A stretch of 64,000 nucleotides of DNA from Carposina sasakii (taxonomy: Eukaryota; Arthropoda; Insecta; Lepidoptera; Carposinidae): NCBI GenBank assembly GCA_014607495.2, contig CP053150.1, forward strand, positions 5,848,495 to 5,912,494, in the 5' to 3' direction. A program made the translations under genes and the position numbers. Under the pieces are notes generated by a model, which saw only the letters and a list, made by a program, of their open reading frames with translations, was not told the DNA's origin and searched no databases. The stretch's first letter is position 1. Every line of letters starts with the position of its first letter. Shown one piece after another: positions 36,501 through 48,600 of the stretch.

Positions 36501-39500
36501 CCTCGCCCCTCCGCGCCTGCTTTTATATTACACTCTCAGGGATGGGCAAACTCACCCGTATGAGGATCCGGCCCGCCGAACGTTTTTCAGACCCAAATTG
36601 TATTATATTTTTAGACCTTTAAATATTTTATCTACACTTAAAACATTTAAATCTCTAATACTGGTAAGGTGACAATTTTTTTATGTGAAAAAGTATAAAA
36701 ATAAAAAAAAATCATTTAAGTTTCTAATAAAACACAATGTTTTTAAACTTTACGCTTAGTAGCCTTGCCCCAAGTGTTTTTAATTAACCGGCCCGCGGCA
36801 ATATTTTTTTAAATTTTCTGGCCCGCGACAAGAATTTTTTTAATTTACCGGCCCGCGATGAAAAAAGTTTGCCCACCCCTGCTCTAGAGGTAGGGCAGAC
36901 AAGACTGCGTGGAGTCGGGGTAAACTGAGTCGATTTAAGTACCTGTTTTTTTTAATCATCCTATTTTTTGTTTGAAATAATGCTCTATAAAGATTCCTAT
37001 TAACAATATTATTATAAACCACCATTCAGTCTAACATACATTATACAATATAACACTTAGGAAATGTGACTTTATAGCAAGAAAAATTAGGACATCTAAT
37101 CATTATAGCACCCGATTTTATGGCACCAAAGTATTAGAATTAAAGACGATTAGGTAATATACAATTTCGTATACGCGAACATTATGGAAAGTGATGATTA
37201 TAGCAAACTTGTTAGGGATTATGATTTCCGGACGATCGATATTCGGAGAAGAAAGGGACTACCATACTGTACAAGTCAGTAGAGGGACAAGAGGGTCTTG
37301 GTATTTTGTAGACGATGGGCTGACCACCTGTCACTACTAACCGAACTTGTACATCTCAACTATACCCTCAAAATTAGTCAGAAGTGGCACCATGTGGTTC
37401 TATCGGCCCTTGGTGCTCTGCCTACCCCGTCAGGGATAAAGGCGTGATTATATATACCTATATGTATGTAAATAACTAAAAAATATTTATTAATTAATAA
37501 TTAATTGTTGATAAGCAAATATACTTTATTACTAGACGTTATAGTACCTATATAGCAACTATTTCAGCACTTTAATCGTCGATAAATACAAATAATAAAT
37601 ACTCGTACACATTATTATTGTATCTTCATACAGAGTGTTTTTTCGTTGCCACCCTTAACGAAGGGTACATACTCTATACATCAAATAAAGTAAGTTTATG
37701 CCAAAAAAAAAATGCTGGGAAAAAATGTAATAAAAAAAATCTTGATTGGACAAAATTTATAGTATCCAGTGTTTATGCTAGTTTTTTCATAGACAGATAT
37801 TAATTATTTCTCTTGAAAAAAATTTGCAACGCGCGTCTATATGCATTTATGCAGAAATACGCAGTTTATTTACTCAACTTTGGGCCCTAATATCTTGGGA
37901 ACCAGACACTTCCCAGGTATGCTTCCATGGAGAAAAATGATCGTGATGATGAGGAGATTCCGTAGTTTTCGGGAACGTTGACGACCAAAAATCATCCTGT
38001 ATATTCATATATACATATAACGTAACGTTAGGCATAACGTAGGTATAAGTAGTGTGAAGTTATTATCATCTCTTGTACCAACATAACATAAATAAGGAAA
38101 ACTAACTTGCACATTGTTCTATATTTTCTTTGATATTATAATTGGCTTAACTTGACAGTATACCCAGCCTTATTCATGATGACAAACAGTGTTCACTTGT
38201 GTTTGTTTGTCACATTTCATACTATTTGTTTACGGCAGACAGCTACACTGAAATGCCCGGAAGTTTATCATTATTCGAGTCGAAACTATTATTTTGTACA
38301 ATTACACTTTTTACTCGTATCTAACTATTTGTAAATAGGAAACTTGTCATTGGTTTATGTAGGTATGGACTTAGTTGTAGTGTAGATAGATTATACCTAC
38401 TTACAAAGTTTATACATATAGCTATTGTTTAATCGGGGTATATATTTAGGGGGGAGGCTAAATCCAATTTTGAATAAATTAACTTCATTATGGGAATAAA
38501 AAAAACTATAGAAGTGGCTAGAAAATCAAATATGAAAATTTGCAGCAAAATATTTTTCAAAAATAAAATATAACATGGAATATTTTATTAGAGCTCTTTA
38601 AACGGCCTCCTGATTACGCAAAAGCAATAGCAAAGCCGAAGCAAAACGATGGCGAAATTTGTAGGTTCAATATTCGCCTTAAAATGTCAAAGTTCCTTTG
38701 AAATTCATTTTACGTAATACGAATTTAACAAGTAATCAGCGATTTTTGTACAATTTTTGCTATCGCTTTGCTTTTGCTAGTTAGGTAATAAGGGGGCGGA
38801 GGTTCGATAAATTACCCATAGTCACCAAGCTGGGCAGGTGGGTTGGTGACCGCAGTGTGATTTTTGGACTATGTTGTCCACCACCTCTCGGAAACCCTTA
38901 ATCGCCTCGTACGATATCCACGGGCAGGCATGGGGTGGTACAAACTCTACTCTGCCGGCACCACGCGGTTAATACACCGACCTTAAGCTCATACTATTGA
39001 AAATCATCACTTTACTTACACCTTATAGTAAAGTCATGATGACGTATCTACTATACGTTTGTTTTTATTGTTTTATTCTCACAAACTTTGTTATTTAAAT
39101 ATTTTTGTTACATACTATCTATTTTTCACAGTCACAAATAGAAGTAATCTATGATAAAGCTAAGTAAGTTAGCAAGTTAGCAAGATAAATTTTATCTTAG
39201 CTATTTTTTCACCTTGGCCTAAATAGGTGTTGTTTATGGAAATGTGAATCATTAAAGGATTGTTAACTCATTTCATTGTCAATTACAGTAATTAATAGTT
39301 ATACATTTTTTAGCAAACACTGGATAAACCTACAAATCAGTATTTTTGAAATACCGATAAATAGACGCTACTTGTCAGATATACTGCATCATATTTATCT
39401 GCACATACTGAGAGCTACACAATACAATTTTAAAACAATGCAACAATTTTAAGAGCTATCGCTCTTCGCTTCGTTATTTTTCATCCCCACGTTCGCCTAG

Positions 39501-42500
39501 TTGAAACGAAACGGATTATATTGTGGAGAAGTGTTTTTATAGGAATATAAATATATTGTTAAATTGGGTTTGGGGCGTTTCGGTCCGCTCGTGTTTCGGA
39601 TATTCGGTCCACAAATGGAAAGTGGACCGAATCGCCGAAGAGTTCTTCTTGAATGGGTAGATTTTTTTAAACTTTCGTTCACCAATTATATGAGTTTGTT
39701 CATTACAAATACACCCTTAACCATTAAACGTATAAGGAAAAACGGACGGAATGCTGTCACTGCACAGATTGAAGCACCGTAATGGCGGCGCGTTGCGCAT
39801 GTGTGCGTATTTTCTAGTAGGTGCCGAGCTTACTATGGTTTGTGTGTGTGGGTGGATAACGCGTCAATAGACATCCCTACTCCATGGAATATCGTTACCG
39901 AGCTTACTATGAATGCTTCACTATGTGTAGTAACAACACTCTGTCCGTTATTGTTTATACGTTCATGCCCTTAACAAACAAACATAGAAACAAATCTTAT
40001 CTCTGTATAATATTTGTGTAGATGTAATAATTATTATTAATAAGTAGTAACTTTACAAGATTTTTGGTACCCAACTGTACTTGAATCTTTTAAAACAGGT
40101 ATTCATATCGGGATGAATTGCCCAATAATAATAAAAATATAGACCCATTCAGAAGACATTCTTAAACGCCCCAATACCCGTTAAATTGTCTAAGCTCCTG
40201 AAACAACTTGAAAACATTGGCACCTACCATACTCAGTCGTATAAATACTGAATTAATTTCCAATAAATAGACGACGTCGAACTTTTAAAAATCTCCTAAA
40301 TATCTCTGTTTCCTATATTTTCCGTTTTGATTTTTCCAGCTACTTTGATCACGGCGGCGGCGGGCACTACGGTGGGATGGACGTCGCCAACTCTGCCGAT
40401 CCTCCTGTCTCCCGACTCGCCGATACAGACCTCAGCGGATCAGAGTTCCTGGATCGCCTCGCTTATGATTCTTTGCTCAGGTAATTCACACTCCTGTAAA
40501 AGTTAAAATGGTCAACCGAACTTCCATCATCAAAAGTCGCTGAACACATTCAGATTTTCAAAATCACTGAACACTATTACTAATTTTGTTTAGCGACTTT
40601 CGAAAAGTGACGGTCACCTACTTATGGTCTTTTAAGATAATCATTCAATTCTGGCGCCTATCTTGTTAAGCGATTTATGTGTTATTAATAATAACATACA
40701 AGAATGCAAGTACATAAATGAATCTACCTAATTCCGACCTCTGGTTATTATAGTGTTCAGTGATTTTGAAAATCTGAATGTGTTCATCGACTTTTGATGC
40801 TGACTGTACCTACGCTATGTAGCCTTACGTAGTTTTAAGTTAGTTAGATAATTATTTCTACTTTACGTAAATAAATAAAATTAGCAGATGTCAGATTAAA
40901 TCTGCTATTGTTTTTAAAAAAAGTTTCATAATATGCAGACCTAACTCGACATCTATTATTGGCCGTTCCGTTGGTGTACCTATTTACGATCCCTCGAAGT
41001 TTTCACCCTGATATCAGTAATAGATTACTGATATCAGCAGACTTACAGTCATAGTACTCGATAAGATTTTTTATAAAGTGCTGTCTAACTATGAAATTGA
41101 TAGCCATTTTAAGACATGAAACCTAATGAGACCCGTGTAACTCGATTACATTTTCAAATTTTTTATGGAAATTATTGACCTTAGTCTCACCTGAAGAGAC
41201 GTTTAACTTTGATCATCAAATTACCTTTATGATCAAATAGGCGGCTATTAAATATGTTGTCCTTATTAATTTTAATCATATTTTTAGTAGTAACATTTCG
41301 TAAGATGATTTCTACTGTTGCATATTAGCCGAACGTCGGGATTAATTAACATTAACATAGACAAAAAAATTCTAGAAACAATGTCATACCATAATATTGA
41401 TTAACCATTATATTATTTTAATTCATGCACAATATTTTAAAATATTCTCAACACTATTGTTCATAAAATGGTACTTACCGCACCGATTTTGGACACGCAA
41501 TCTAATTTTTTATGCACATCTAAGTACATTGTTGACGTTTAAAACTGTGCAATAATTTTGATTTTCATACTTACATTATCCTAGCTGTACCCCTGTACCT
41601 AATGGAATATTGTCATTAAAAATATTTTTAGTCGCAGTAGAATAGGAAAGAGAAATCCGTGACATTATGCCAAAAAAATAAAATTTGCTTCGAAAAAAAA
41701 TTCAGTAGGTATTGATCACTAAGTTTGAAAATTAATATGTAATTACACTAAATAATATACCTAATTTCAAAAAATTACATTCATCTACACTACGGGTATG
41801 TACATTTTTTTTTTCAATTTAATAAATTTTCTTAAAACTAGGCTGTATGTAGTCTGTAATAAAAAATGAGTTCGGCGGGCCTGTGTTTTCTGGTAGATAA
41901 GTTATATTTTGATTACTTGTGATGTGAATCTAGTGCGTGTGCATAAGCCGAGTAAAACTAATGTAAAAAAATGAGTTCGGCGGGCCATTAGGCTGTTGGG
42001 CTTAGTTCCCCTTGCCTTTCCTTCGGGTTTGTTTGTGGATAATTTTTGCTATCGTGAATACTTACTGAGGTTCCGAGGAGTTACCAAATCCCTGGAAATA
42101 CCTGCTATGCTATGATAAATTCGTACAATGGAAGAAAGAGCAACTTTATATCCCAAAAAGGTTTTACTAGCTTAATTTAATGAATTGGCCAATAATCACA
42201 AACCCAGTTCCTCGTGGAGCTTTCATTCCATGCTAAAAAGGACGCAGTATTTTAACATTTACCTAACTGTTTCAATAAATAAAATAGGTATTCCTCATTT
42301 GTATGACTTTTATTTACTCGCAATTACGTGTTGAAAAAGTTCGTATGACACACGTGAGCTTTGGTAATTACTACCCTCGGGTTTTACAAGCACTCGCCTT
42401 CGGCTCGTGATGTAATTACTAACTTAGCTCACTTGTATCATAATGTACTATTATGTATAATCTAAGTATATGGATATTAAAAATAAAACCTCGAATTTCT

Positions 42501-45500
42501 ATTTATTTTTAGTGCTAATTTCATTACAATAATATACTAATTTCATAAATGTCACTTAAGTGAATCAAATCATTTGAATAATAGGGCTAGTCATTACCGC
42601 TCCACGTGCCAACGCTATTAATATCCATAAAAAATGCGAATTAGTTATTATGAAGCCCCTAGGTATAATAACGTTGGTATAATATAAACCATTACAATAA
42701 ATATTCAGTTGTCTCTTAGAACTAACAAAGAAAATAGTAACTGGTTTCTGAAACAAACCCTTCTTGATGAAAGCGTCTTCCAAAGACAATAAAATTTTAG
42801 GTCTAAAAGGTATTTAACTGTTACCATTTTCATGGTTTCAAATGAATCAATCATCAAGGCAACATAATTTTATTGTTCCTATTGTTCAATAAGTTACACA
42901 AAGGAACAAGGCAGTAGTATTGAGTAGCAACTCTATTTTATGTTAGCTCAGTGTTGTTTATTTAAAACAACGAAATACTTATAGCTATGTCCAGACTTTA
43001 GAAGAAAAACTGATAAGTACTCTCCATAACTTTGAATGCCTTCAAAGAGCATTTAGTGAAAAATCATGCAAAAACTAAATATAATTTATGGAGGTTAAAT
43101 TCCTAAGTGTTGTATTAAATTGGATATTATATCTCGGTGTGGCGAATTTTAGTCATACATATGATACGATGCCTAGTGCACTTATTAAGAGGTAAACGGT
43201 AACATACCTATCTTCTATTCTATATACATATAATAAAATTGTAACGGATCGATGTTTGTGCACGCTAATCTCGGAAACTGCTGACCCGATTTCGATGCAG
43301 TTTTCCGGAATATGTTGTGACAGGTCCCACTTAACATATAGGGTACTTTTTATCCCGGATAATTTCGAAATTTTGTTTTTTCTGCAGTCCACGCGGACGG
43401 GACGGAGTCGCGGGCGTCCACTAGTAACTTAAAATAGGATACGAGAGACAGAAAATTATGATGCGACAAGCAACATGGAGCATGTTTACATACCTACCTG
43501 TAATATATAGTATTTTATGGATTTCTTATTTTTTGTTTACTTCACTCGGGGCGATATGATAATCGTAACAGTTGTTATTTTACAATAACCGCTTTAACTA
43601 TAAACAAACAACATGCTGCTGATTTTTGGTTTAGGTAATCCCAACATATTTCCTTTCCAACGCTACTCCCAAGAATTTTACATATAAGTACATAAAAACG
43701 ACATGGGATTTCAGATTTTTGCTGTAAATTCTTCAGAACTAAACTTAAATTTTCGGAAAAACGTAGATATACCTACTGTACCTTCTACTTTAACATTCAG
43801 ACTAGGTCATTATTCAGACTTTTGTTTTAAAATTGTTATTTCATGGTTATTTTCATTATTTATGACACAAAAACATTTTGTTCTCTACGAATAATACAAA
43901 AAGAATACCTACAATAAAAATTTTCTGGCTGATTAAGTTAAGCAAGTGTGTCATACATGCCTTCTGTATAAATAACATTTGGAATAATATATTTTATTTA
44001 ATGCATATTTTTGGGAACAATGTAGGTTACTTACCATGATAATTTTATTCCATAGATAAAATAAATATTATGTTATAGCACCTACATATAGAGAGCGTAA
44101 TAAGACCAAAAACATAACAGATGAAGAGGATTAATACCGTACATACTGTATTGAATTCCCAAGGCATCCATAATTCTTATATTCCCTTACCTTCATTACC
44201 ATAATATAACACCCTCGATCCACGTTAAGCCACTGACCTTAGCCGAAGCCCTCGGATCGCGAAGTTGCTTTACCTGTATAGCTGAATGCTCTTGGGAATC
44301 TCCGGTTTGTAGCTAAATACAAAAATAGCCTATACTTGTAGATATACTCGTACGTATATAATAGGTAATTCATTATATGGAATGTAAATAGGTATAGTCA
44401 TATAGTATGTCAAAACTTTGCTTTGTACGAATCATATTTTAGGAAATCCTCATTGAATGAAACGAAAAGAAAATATAATGAGTTCATTTCGCACTTTATA
44501 GTGTAGATACTACCCAACTCGTATAAAGAATTAGGTATAATATGGAAAAATTAATTTTGTCCCAAAAAAAATAATCTCAAAGGTACTTTACGAAAATTAT
44601 GAAAGTACTATAGATCAATAACTACTCTTTATCTCTTCACAACCTTTCTGCAACGGTAACTTTTAGCACACTTTCACAATTTCTATTTCTAAATTCCAGC
44701 CGCAAGTCCAATACCAGCCTCGTACCTCGCAGACAGAATTGGCACAAAGAAGACGTTACTCCTGGCCGCAGTGCCGTACATCATCGGCTGGATCCTGGTC
44801 ATGCTGGCAGGCAACGTGCCCACCATCTACGTGTCCCGACTGATCTCCGGCCTGGGCTATGGCATAGCGTACACAGCGGCGCCAATGTACCTCGGAGAGA
44901 TCGCGTCAGATGAAGTCAGAGGCGCCATGGCTACTCTTATTACGGTTATGTCTAAGGTAATTTTCATTTTAACAGCTTCTTGCCTCGTCAAACAGAGAAC
45001 ATATTTAACGCGCGTGTTATAGCTCCAGCCGCGTTTTAACGTCGCGTTGTACTGTACTGAAGCAGGCTATACCTTTCACGAGCTAGTACGCTCCGCTCTA
45101 ACGCAGCGTTCTTACGTCGCGCTGCTGCATTGCAATTGTCAAAACGATCACACTGAAAATACGCGACGTTTCAGCACTAAACGTTAACGCCCTACCGTAA
45201 AATTGTCACTTAGCTATTCCCGAGAAGGGTTGGCTTCAGGTAGGCAGCCGGTCGTAAAACAAACGGCAAATCTTTGACTATGTGAGTTTCGAAAAAATAC
45301 CTTATTGCTCCGACCCCATTTATAATGGGATAAGGGCAGAAAAATGAAGATCGAATGCCCATACAATAATAGAAATATTACATAGTAAAATTCTTAATAA
45401 AATTGTTATTTTAACTTCATTTCCAACTGGCATGGTTTCCCCGAAGCCGACGTTGCATGCGTCATTTTAAATATTTCCATAGATATAAATAACGTCCTTA

Positions 45501-47559
45501 TGTTGTAGTAGGTATACTCATTTGAAAATATAGATGGTAATACCTTCAGTGACGTCGAAGCTCAAATTATGCGAAGTTTTAATCATACTAATGTTGTGTG
45601 TGCCCTACCCATTGTATTGTATCATGAATTATTATAGGTACACCATAAACTGGAGCGACCTTCATTACCTCTAGCAAAGTTGTGTTGGTTTAAAATAAAT
45701 AGAGCCGAGACCATTCAACAATAATAACAAGTACAATAAACAATAAGTACAAGTAAGATTGGTGTACTTGATTTAAAAATAAATAAATGACGCGGCGAAA
45801 ATAAATAAATAATGAGATAGCCAGAAACACAGAATTAAAAGTAAGATTTCACAGCTAGCATGATATTTTAAAAATATAAATAAATTGAGATAACAACATG
45901 AATTTTGCCAAACGGAAGTCATAGACAGTGTGTCACATATCACAATTGGGATGCTACAACAAGCACAAGTAAATTTTAATTTTACATATTTACTCATGAA
46001 GCGAATATAGTTTCCCGTAACATTTCAATATGTTATCGGGCTAATTTATTCTGACATAAAACCCGCTCGAGATTAACATAATCCAATTAATACGTCAAAT
46101 GCTTTACGTACGCCATTCATCACCCACTCAGGGATGAAGCGCCTGCTGTAATAGAACATGTATCTGCTAACCGTCATTCATATTTGACCGACTTTACATG
46201 ACTATGTTATTTTTAGGACAGATGATTCGCTCAGACGCCCAAAAGCTAGTTCTTAGTGAAAATTAGCGAGACATGCTAGTTACTAATAGTTAAGTATTAG
46301 TTGTACCTACATCCTGTTGTGGATTAGACACTAAAAAACTAAATTCAGTATTCACCGACAGTTATTGGTCGTTTTTTGTAACAGGAACCTGAGGTTATGG
46401 TTGGTTTATATCTGACTGTGGCTTTATGGCTTTGTATTTTAATAGAAAATATTTGCATTAAACTTCAGTTTATTCACCTTCGTTCTAAATTAATTACATT
46501 TCAAGGTCCAATCTGTAGACATAGCAATCAATCGCGAGCACACAGAAGTTATCTCGATTTATAACATCATACTTATTTCTGTTTCAGTTCGGTATCCTAT
46601 CGCAGTACTGCATCGGGCCGTATGTGTCCATGATGGCGTTGGCCAGCTTCAACATCGCCATCCCCATACTCTTCGTGGTCACCTTTAGTGCAATGCCCGA
46701 ATCTCCTTACTACTTCCTCAAATCAGGTCTTCCAGACGAAGCCGAGAGATCATTGAAACAGCTGCGCGGTAAAGGGTATATTAGTGAAGAGCTCGACAGC
46801 ATGACGCATTTAGTCAATGAGAACATGAAAGTCAAGAGTAGATGGAGAGACCTCGTTGCAGTCGGAGGAAATAAAAAAGGGCTTATTATTCTTCTGGGAA
46901 TATATTTCACGCAACAATTTTGCGGCAGTACCGCGATAATTTCGTACGCTCAGCAAATATTTGGAGCTGCTGAGGGCGGACTCGGAGCGAAAGAGTCCTG
47001 CATCTTGTTCGGCACGGTCCAACTGCTCACGTCTGCGGTTTCATCACAGCTAGTCGACAGGCTAGGAAGGAAACCGCTTCTATTGATATCCTCGTGCGGA
47101 GTCGCACTTGCCAATATTATCATTGGAGCATACTTCTTCATGAAGCATGAGAGCGACGAATACGTAGTCAGTATAAAATTCATTCCTATTGTTGTGATAC
47201 CCATATTTATATTTTCGTACACGATAGGTTTAGCTACAGTGCCTTTCGCGATAACTTCGGAGATTTTTCCGACAAATATAAAGTCGAAAGCGACATGTGT
47301 TATACAGATATTTGTGGCATTGATGACATTTGCTGTGACAAAGTTGTATCAAGTGATAGCGGATAATTTAGGGAACTATGTGGCCTTCTGGTGTTTTGGT
47401 GCCTTGTCTATTTGTGGTGTAGTGTTTATCCTAATGCTGCTGCCGGAGACTAAAGGCCAGTCGTTTGCGGCAATTCAGGAAAGGCTCTACAATGACGAGA
47501 AAGTTGTATACAACAAACGAGAAGAGAATACGGGAAGCGTTAGGATTAGTTTTAAGTAA
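30541..47559 (+). CDS. Facilitated trehalose transporter Tret1-like (sugar porter, MFS)
   Basis: Plasma-membrane sugar porter of the major facilitator superfamily, expected to carry trehalose or a hexose down its gradient; the substrate cannot be read from sequence. Coding exons join 30541-30586, 40340-40480, 44700-44956 and 46588-47559 with GT-AG introns of 9,753, 4,219 and 1,631 bases (phases 1, 1, 0), giving 471 residues with TAA at 47557-47559. Twelve membrane spans are predicted from hydrophobic segments. Signatures in order: GWTSP (28-32), loop 2-3 DRIGTKK (74-80), PESP after span 6 (185-188), QQFCG in span 7 (257-261), loop 8-9 DRLGRKP (305-311), SEIFP (372-376), and PETKG after span 12 (434-438). 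Length and the short ten-residue cytoplasmic N-terminus suit the Tret1-like group. The ATG at 30541 is the first in frame after a TGA at 30481. No AATAAA was seen in the 3' region; ATTAAA at 48025 is a candidate. Confidence 0.93.
31579..31707. repeat. Diverged MITE-3 copy in intron 1
   Basis: tgcccccttat at the left and acaatttccactatcgcttt at the right resemble the termini and arms of the MITE-3 copies at 32.6 and 38.6 kb, but much of the middle is diverged. Confidence 0.3.
32599..32790. mobile_element. MITE-3, copy 1 (intron 1)
   Basis: Ends ccgcccccgattacc and ggtaataagggggcc are inverted. Inner arms gcaaagcgatagcgaaaatt and its inverse (aattttcgctatcgcttt) pair around a middle shared with copy 2. 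No coding. Confidence 0.65.
33190..33372. repeat. Family A fragment, copy 3 (intron 1)
   Basis: The leader attgtatcagacgttgctat then tcggaag is present. Later blocks (tcatgatcttgagttgtcag, ggatgtagtgcccgatggtt) match the right arm of family A in diverged form. Confidence 0.45.
33661..33960. other. GC-richer intronic stretch
   Basis: cctcggcgactaagctttgc, gcccgggcacagg, gaagcgcgctaccgcgcgct: noticeably richer in GC than its surroundings. No exon with a fitting phase for the transporter was found; it may be a retroelement fragment. Confidence 0.25.
35020..35066 (-). repeat. Family B fragment (intron 1)
   Basis: gatgcgggccttcattagaa then tacatcagc is the reverse complement of the family B 3' block. 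Confidence 0.4.
35935..36345 (+). repeat. Interspersed repeat with internal minisatellite, copy 1 (intron 1)
   Basis: Roughly 280 bases of AT-rich sequence (containing gtgtccgaataataagta, gcccgaaaaccgaaatccct, ggacctaaccttccaataat) lead into a tandem array at about 36230-36325. Its unit is 19 bases, atgcaagcaagcatgcagg, in about five copies. The same sequence lies inverted at 48826-49180 with fewer units. Confidence 0.65.
36346..36530. other. GC-rich island in intron 1
   Basis: About 180 bases, much richer in GC than the intron, lying between the minisatellite repeat and a hAT-like MITE. A short segment starts after an acceptor-like ttatcgttgcag and runs to a donor-like gtgagcg. It could be an alternative first exon, a promoter or repeat DNA; nothing decides. 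Confidence 0.25.
36537..36881. mobile_element. hAT-like MITE (intron 1)
   Basis: Terminal inverted repeats cagggatgggcaaact (36537-36552) and agtttgcccacccctg (36866-36881) match at 15 of 16, the hAT-type CAGGGGTGGGCAAAC end. Three tandem ggcccgcg-centred units lie near the right end (36790-36858). The flanks do not show an obvious intact 8-bp duplication. Confidence 0.75.
37300..37450 (+). repeat. Probable retroelement 3' end (intron 1)
   Basis: ctaccccgtcagggataaag then gcgtgattatatata is a familiar lepidopteran repeat end with a following tatgta-rich tail. Coding potential is absent. Confidence 0.4.
37629..38001 (+). mobile_element. MITE-1, copy 3 (intron 1)
   Basis: It runs from tacagagtgttttttcg to aaatcatcctgta. 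cgaagggtacatactctata and gggaccagacacttccc-type blocks match copy 2 along most of its length. Confidence 0.7.
38604..38799. mobile_element. MITE-3, copy 2 (intron 1)
   Basis: ggcctcctgattacgc at the left and ttaggtaataagggggcg at the right. The interior (cgccttaaaatgtcaaagtt, ttcattttacgtaatacgaa) is nearly identical to 32599-32790. Confidence 0.7.
38820..38995. repeat. Dispersed repeat fragment (intron 1)
   Basis: gggcaggtgggttggtgacc, ccaccacctctcgg and ctgccggcaccacgcggtt resemble a repeat commonly seen in lepidopteran introns. Class unknown. Confidence 0.35.
39602..39632. repeat. Perfect 11-bp hairpin (intron 1)
   Basis: attcggtccac (39602-39612) pairs with gtggaccgaat (39622-39632) around a nine-base loop, within a ttcggtcc-rich patch at 39568-39632. 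Confidence 0.5.
40340..40480 (+). CDS. Transporter 1, coding exon 2
   Basis: 141 bases after the acceptor tttttccag and before the donor gtaatt. Encodes span 1 (TLITAAAGTTVGW), the extracellular loop TSPTLPILLSPDSP and the start of span 2 (SSWIASLMILCS). GC-rich against an AT-rich intron, as coding exons are here. Confidence 0.92.
41861..41986 (+). repeat. Direct repeat of 21 bases
   Basis: aaaaaatgagttcggcgggc plus c occurs at 41861-41881 and 41966-41986, 105 bases apart. Confidence 0.6.
43219..43424 (+). mobile_element. Non-autonomous Helitron (intron 2)
   Basis: Begins TCTATATACATATAATAAAA and ends cgcgggcgtcca then CTAG at 43421-43424 followed by T. Same family as 3417-3749 but in the opposite orientation and shorter. 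The base before TC is T, not A. Confidence 0.7.
44700..44956 (+). CDS. Transporter 1, coding exon 3
   Basis: 257 bases after acceptor aaattccag and before donor gtaatt. Covers the end of span 2, the conserved D-R-x-G loop (ADRIGTKK), spans 3 and 4, and YLGEIASDEVRGAM, the family's E-x(6)-R-G segment before span 5. It ends on a complete codon (SK). Confidence 0.92.
44957..46587 (+). other. Transporter 1, intron 3
   Basis: 1.6 kb GT...AG intron. Bases 45010-45190 are richer in cg-containing motifs (acgtcgcg, acgcagcg in both senses) and may be a decayed foldback element. Otherwise featureless. Confidence 0.7.
46588..47559 (+). CDS. Transporter 1, coding exon 4 (terminal)
   Basis: 972 bases after acceptor ctgtttcag, opening FGILSQYCIGPYVS (span 5) and running uninterrupted through spans 6-12 to TAA. 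It contains PESPYYFLKSG, QQFCGSTAIISYAQQIF, DRLGRKPLLL, ITSEIFPTNIKSK and LPETKGQSF. The central loop between spans 6 and 7 is about 50 residues. Confidence 0.95.
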   Translation, partial: FGILSQYCIGPYVSMMALASFNIAIPILFVVTFSAMPESPYYFLKSGLPDEAERSLKQLRGKGYISEELDSMTHLVNENMKVKSRWRDLVAVGGNKKGLIILLGIYFTQQFCGSTAIISYAQQIFGAAEGGLGAKESCILFGTVQLLTSAVSSQLVDRLGRKPLLLISSCGVALANIIIGAYFFMKHESDEYVVSIKFIPIVVIPIFIFSYTIGLATVPFAITSEIFPTNIKSKATCVIQIFVALMTFAVTKLYQVIADNLGNYVAFWCFGALSICGVVFILMLLPETKGQSFAAIQERLYNDEKVVYNKREENTGSVRISFK

Positions 47560-48100
47560 AGTTCTATTTTGTAGGTATTGATGCGATCTCTCAGCGAATA
47601 AGTTGGAAATGTGTACTTATGCAATTTTGATTTTGTATTTTGATACTTATGTACTTAACATTTATGGTGCATGTGATAAATTTATAGTAGAATTAGTATT
47701 GAGGCCTTATTTATGATAAATATTTTATCTAATTCCATGCCATATTATATTGTGCCATAAATGAATTATATCGTAATGATTACCTATCAATTACGTGAAT
47801 TATAAGACATTTTGGTTAAAGTGACTTATTTTATCACTAACAATGCCTAATGTATTTAATATCTACCTGTAAACTAACTTAAATGTAAAATACAATCTTA
47901 TTAATAATTTCAACATAACTAACTATACGAAATAACAGTATGTAATAGTTAATGTATAAGTGTATTTACACTGAAGAGTTACCAATTCCTAAAAATGTGA
48001 TTTTAACTTATTGTGTTAATAGATATTAAAAACAAGCGAATATAGTTGTATATTTTTTTGTAAATACCTTACTTTATATGATAAATACAATGAATGAATG
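47560..48100 (+). other. Probable 3' untranslated region of transporter 1
   Basis: Very AT-rich DNA after the stop codon. No AATAAA was found. ATTAAA at 48025-48030 is the best candidate poly(A) signal, so the end of the transcript is uncertain. Confidence 0.35.
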
Positions 48101-48446
48101 TTTTTGAATAGCAAGTTAGTAGGTAAGTAGGTACATCAGATGAACGCAATAAGAATACCGGAGCTAACATAAACGTTTTCTTTCTTTCTTTCTAACATTA
48201 TGCAAGAAAAGGAGAGAATACGACGTTCATCAGAACAAGCTTACTCGTATGTATGAAAGTAAGACTGAGAAGAACTTCACCTTACTGTTTGAGCTTTGGT
48301 TTAGGCTTAATTTGTAGAATTCAGAGTAACAGGGTTAAAAGGAAAAGAGTAGCTGAATGTCTCCTTGCATTTCAATTGGTGTATTGTCATCACTATCAAT
48401 TAGTCAAGTTAGATACCTACCTACATAATACACGCAGCTATCTTCC

Positions 48447-48600
48447 CAAAATGGGGTCGCCAGATATCAGGATCACGATGAAGATCCTATAGCCATATTT
48501 AGCATAGCTGGGCCAGATGTAAAAGATCAGTAACTTGTCACAGATTTTTTACATCTGCCTCATCACCTGAGAGAAACTAGTTAACTACATAGTATACATG
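48447..48600 (+). repeat. Interspersed repeat family B
   Basis: cccaaaatggggtcgccaga, gatcctatagcc, tttagcatagctgggccag, tgtaaaagatcagta and catcacctgagag follow the family consensus order. Confidence 0.55.

Larger units (their letters stand above)
40481..44699 (+). other. Transporter 1, intron 2
   Basis: GT...AG intron of 4.2 kb. Contents recognised: a 21-base direct repeat at 41861-41881 and 41966-41986, an inverted gtaattac pair around 42364-42420 with ctcgccttcggctcgtg between, and a Helitron at 43219-43424. No nested gene seen. Confidence 0.7.

Noticed and set aside
36220..36622. Overlapping open frames across the minisatellite and GC island
   Set aside because: They stay open because of the 19-base repeat and the GC-rich patch. 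No conserved domain, and they run into a hAT-like MITE.
44771..45022. Separate 83-residue protein starting at 44771
   Set aside because: This is transporter exon 3 read past its donor site into intron 3. The true exon starts at 44700 and ends at 44956.
46710..47222. Minus-strand open frames opposite transporter exon 4
   Set aside because: Antisense shadows of a strongly conserved coding exon.
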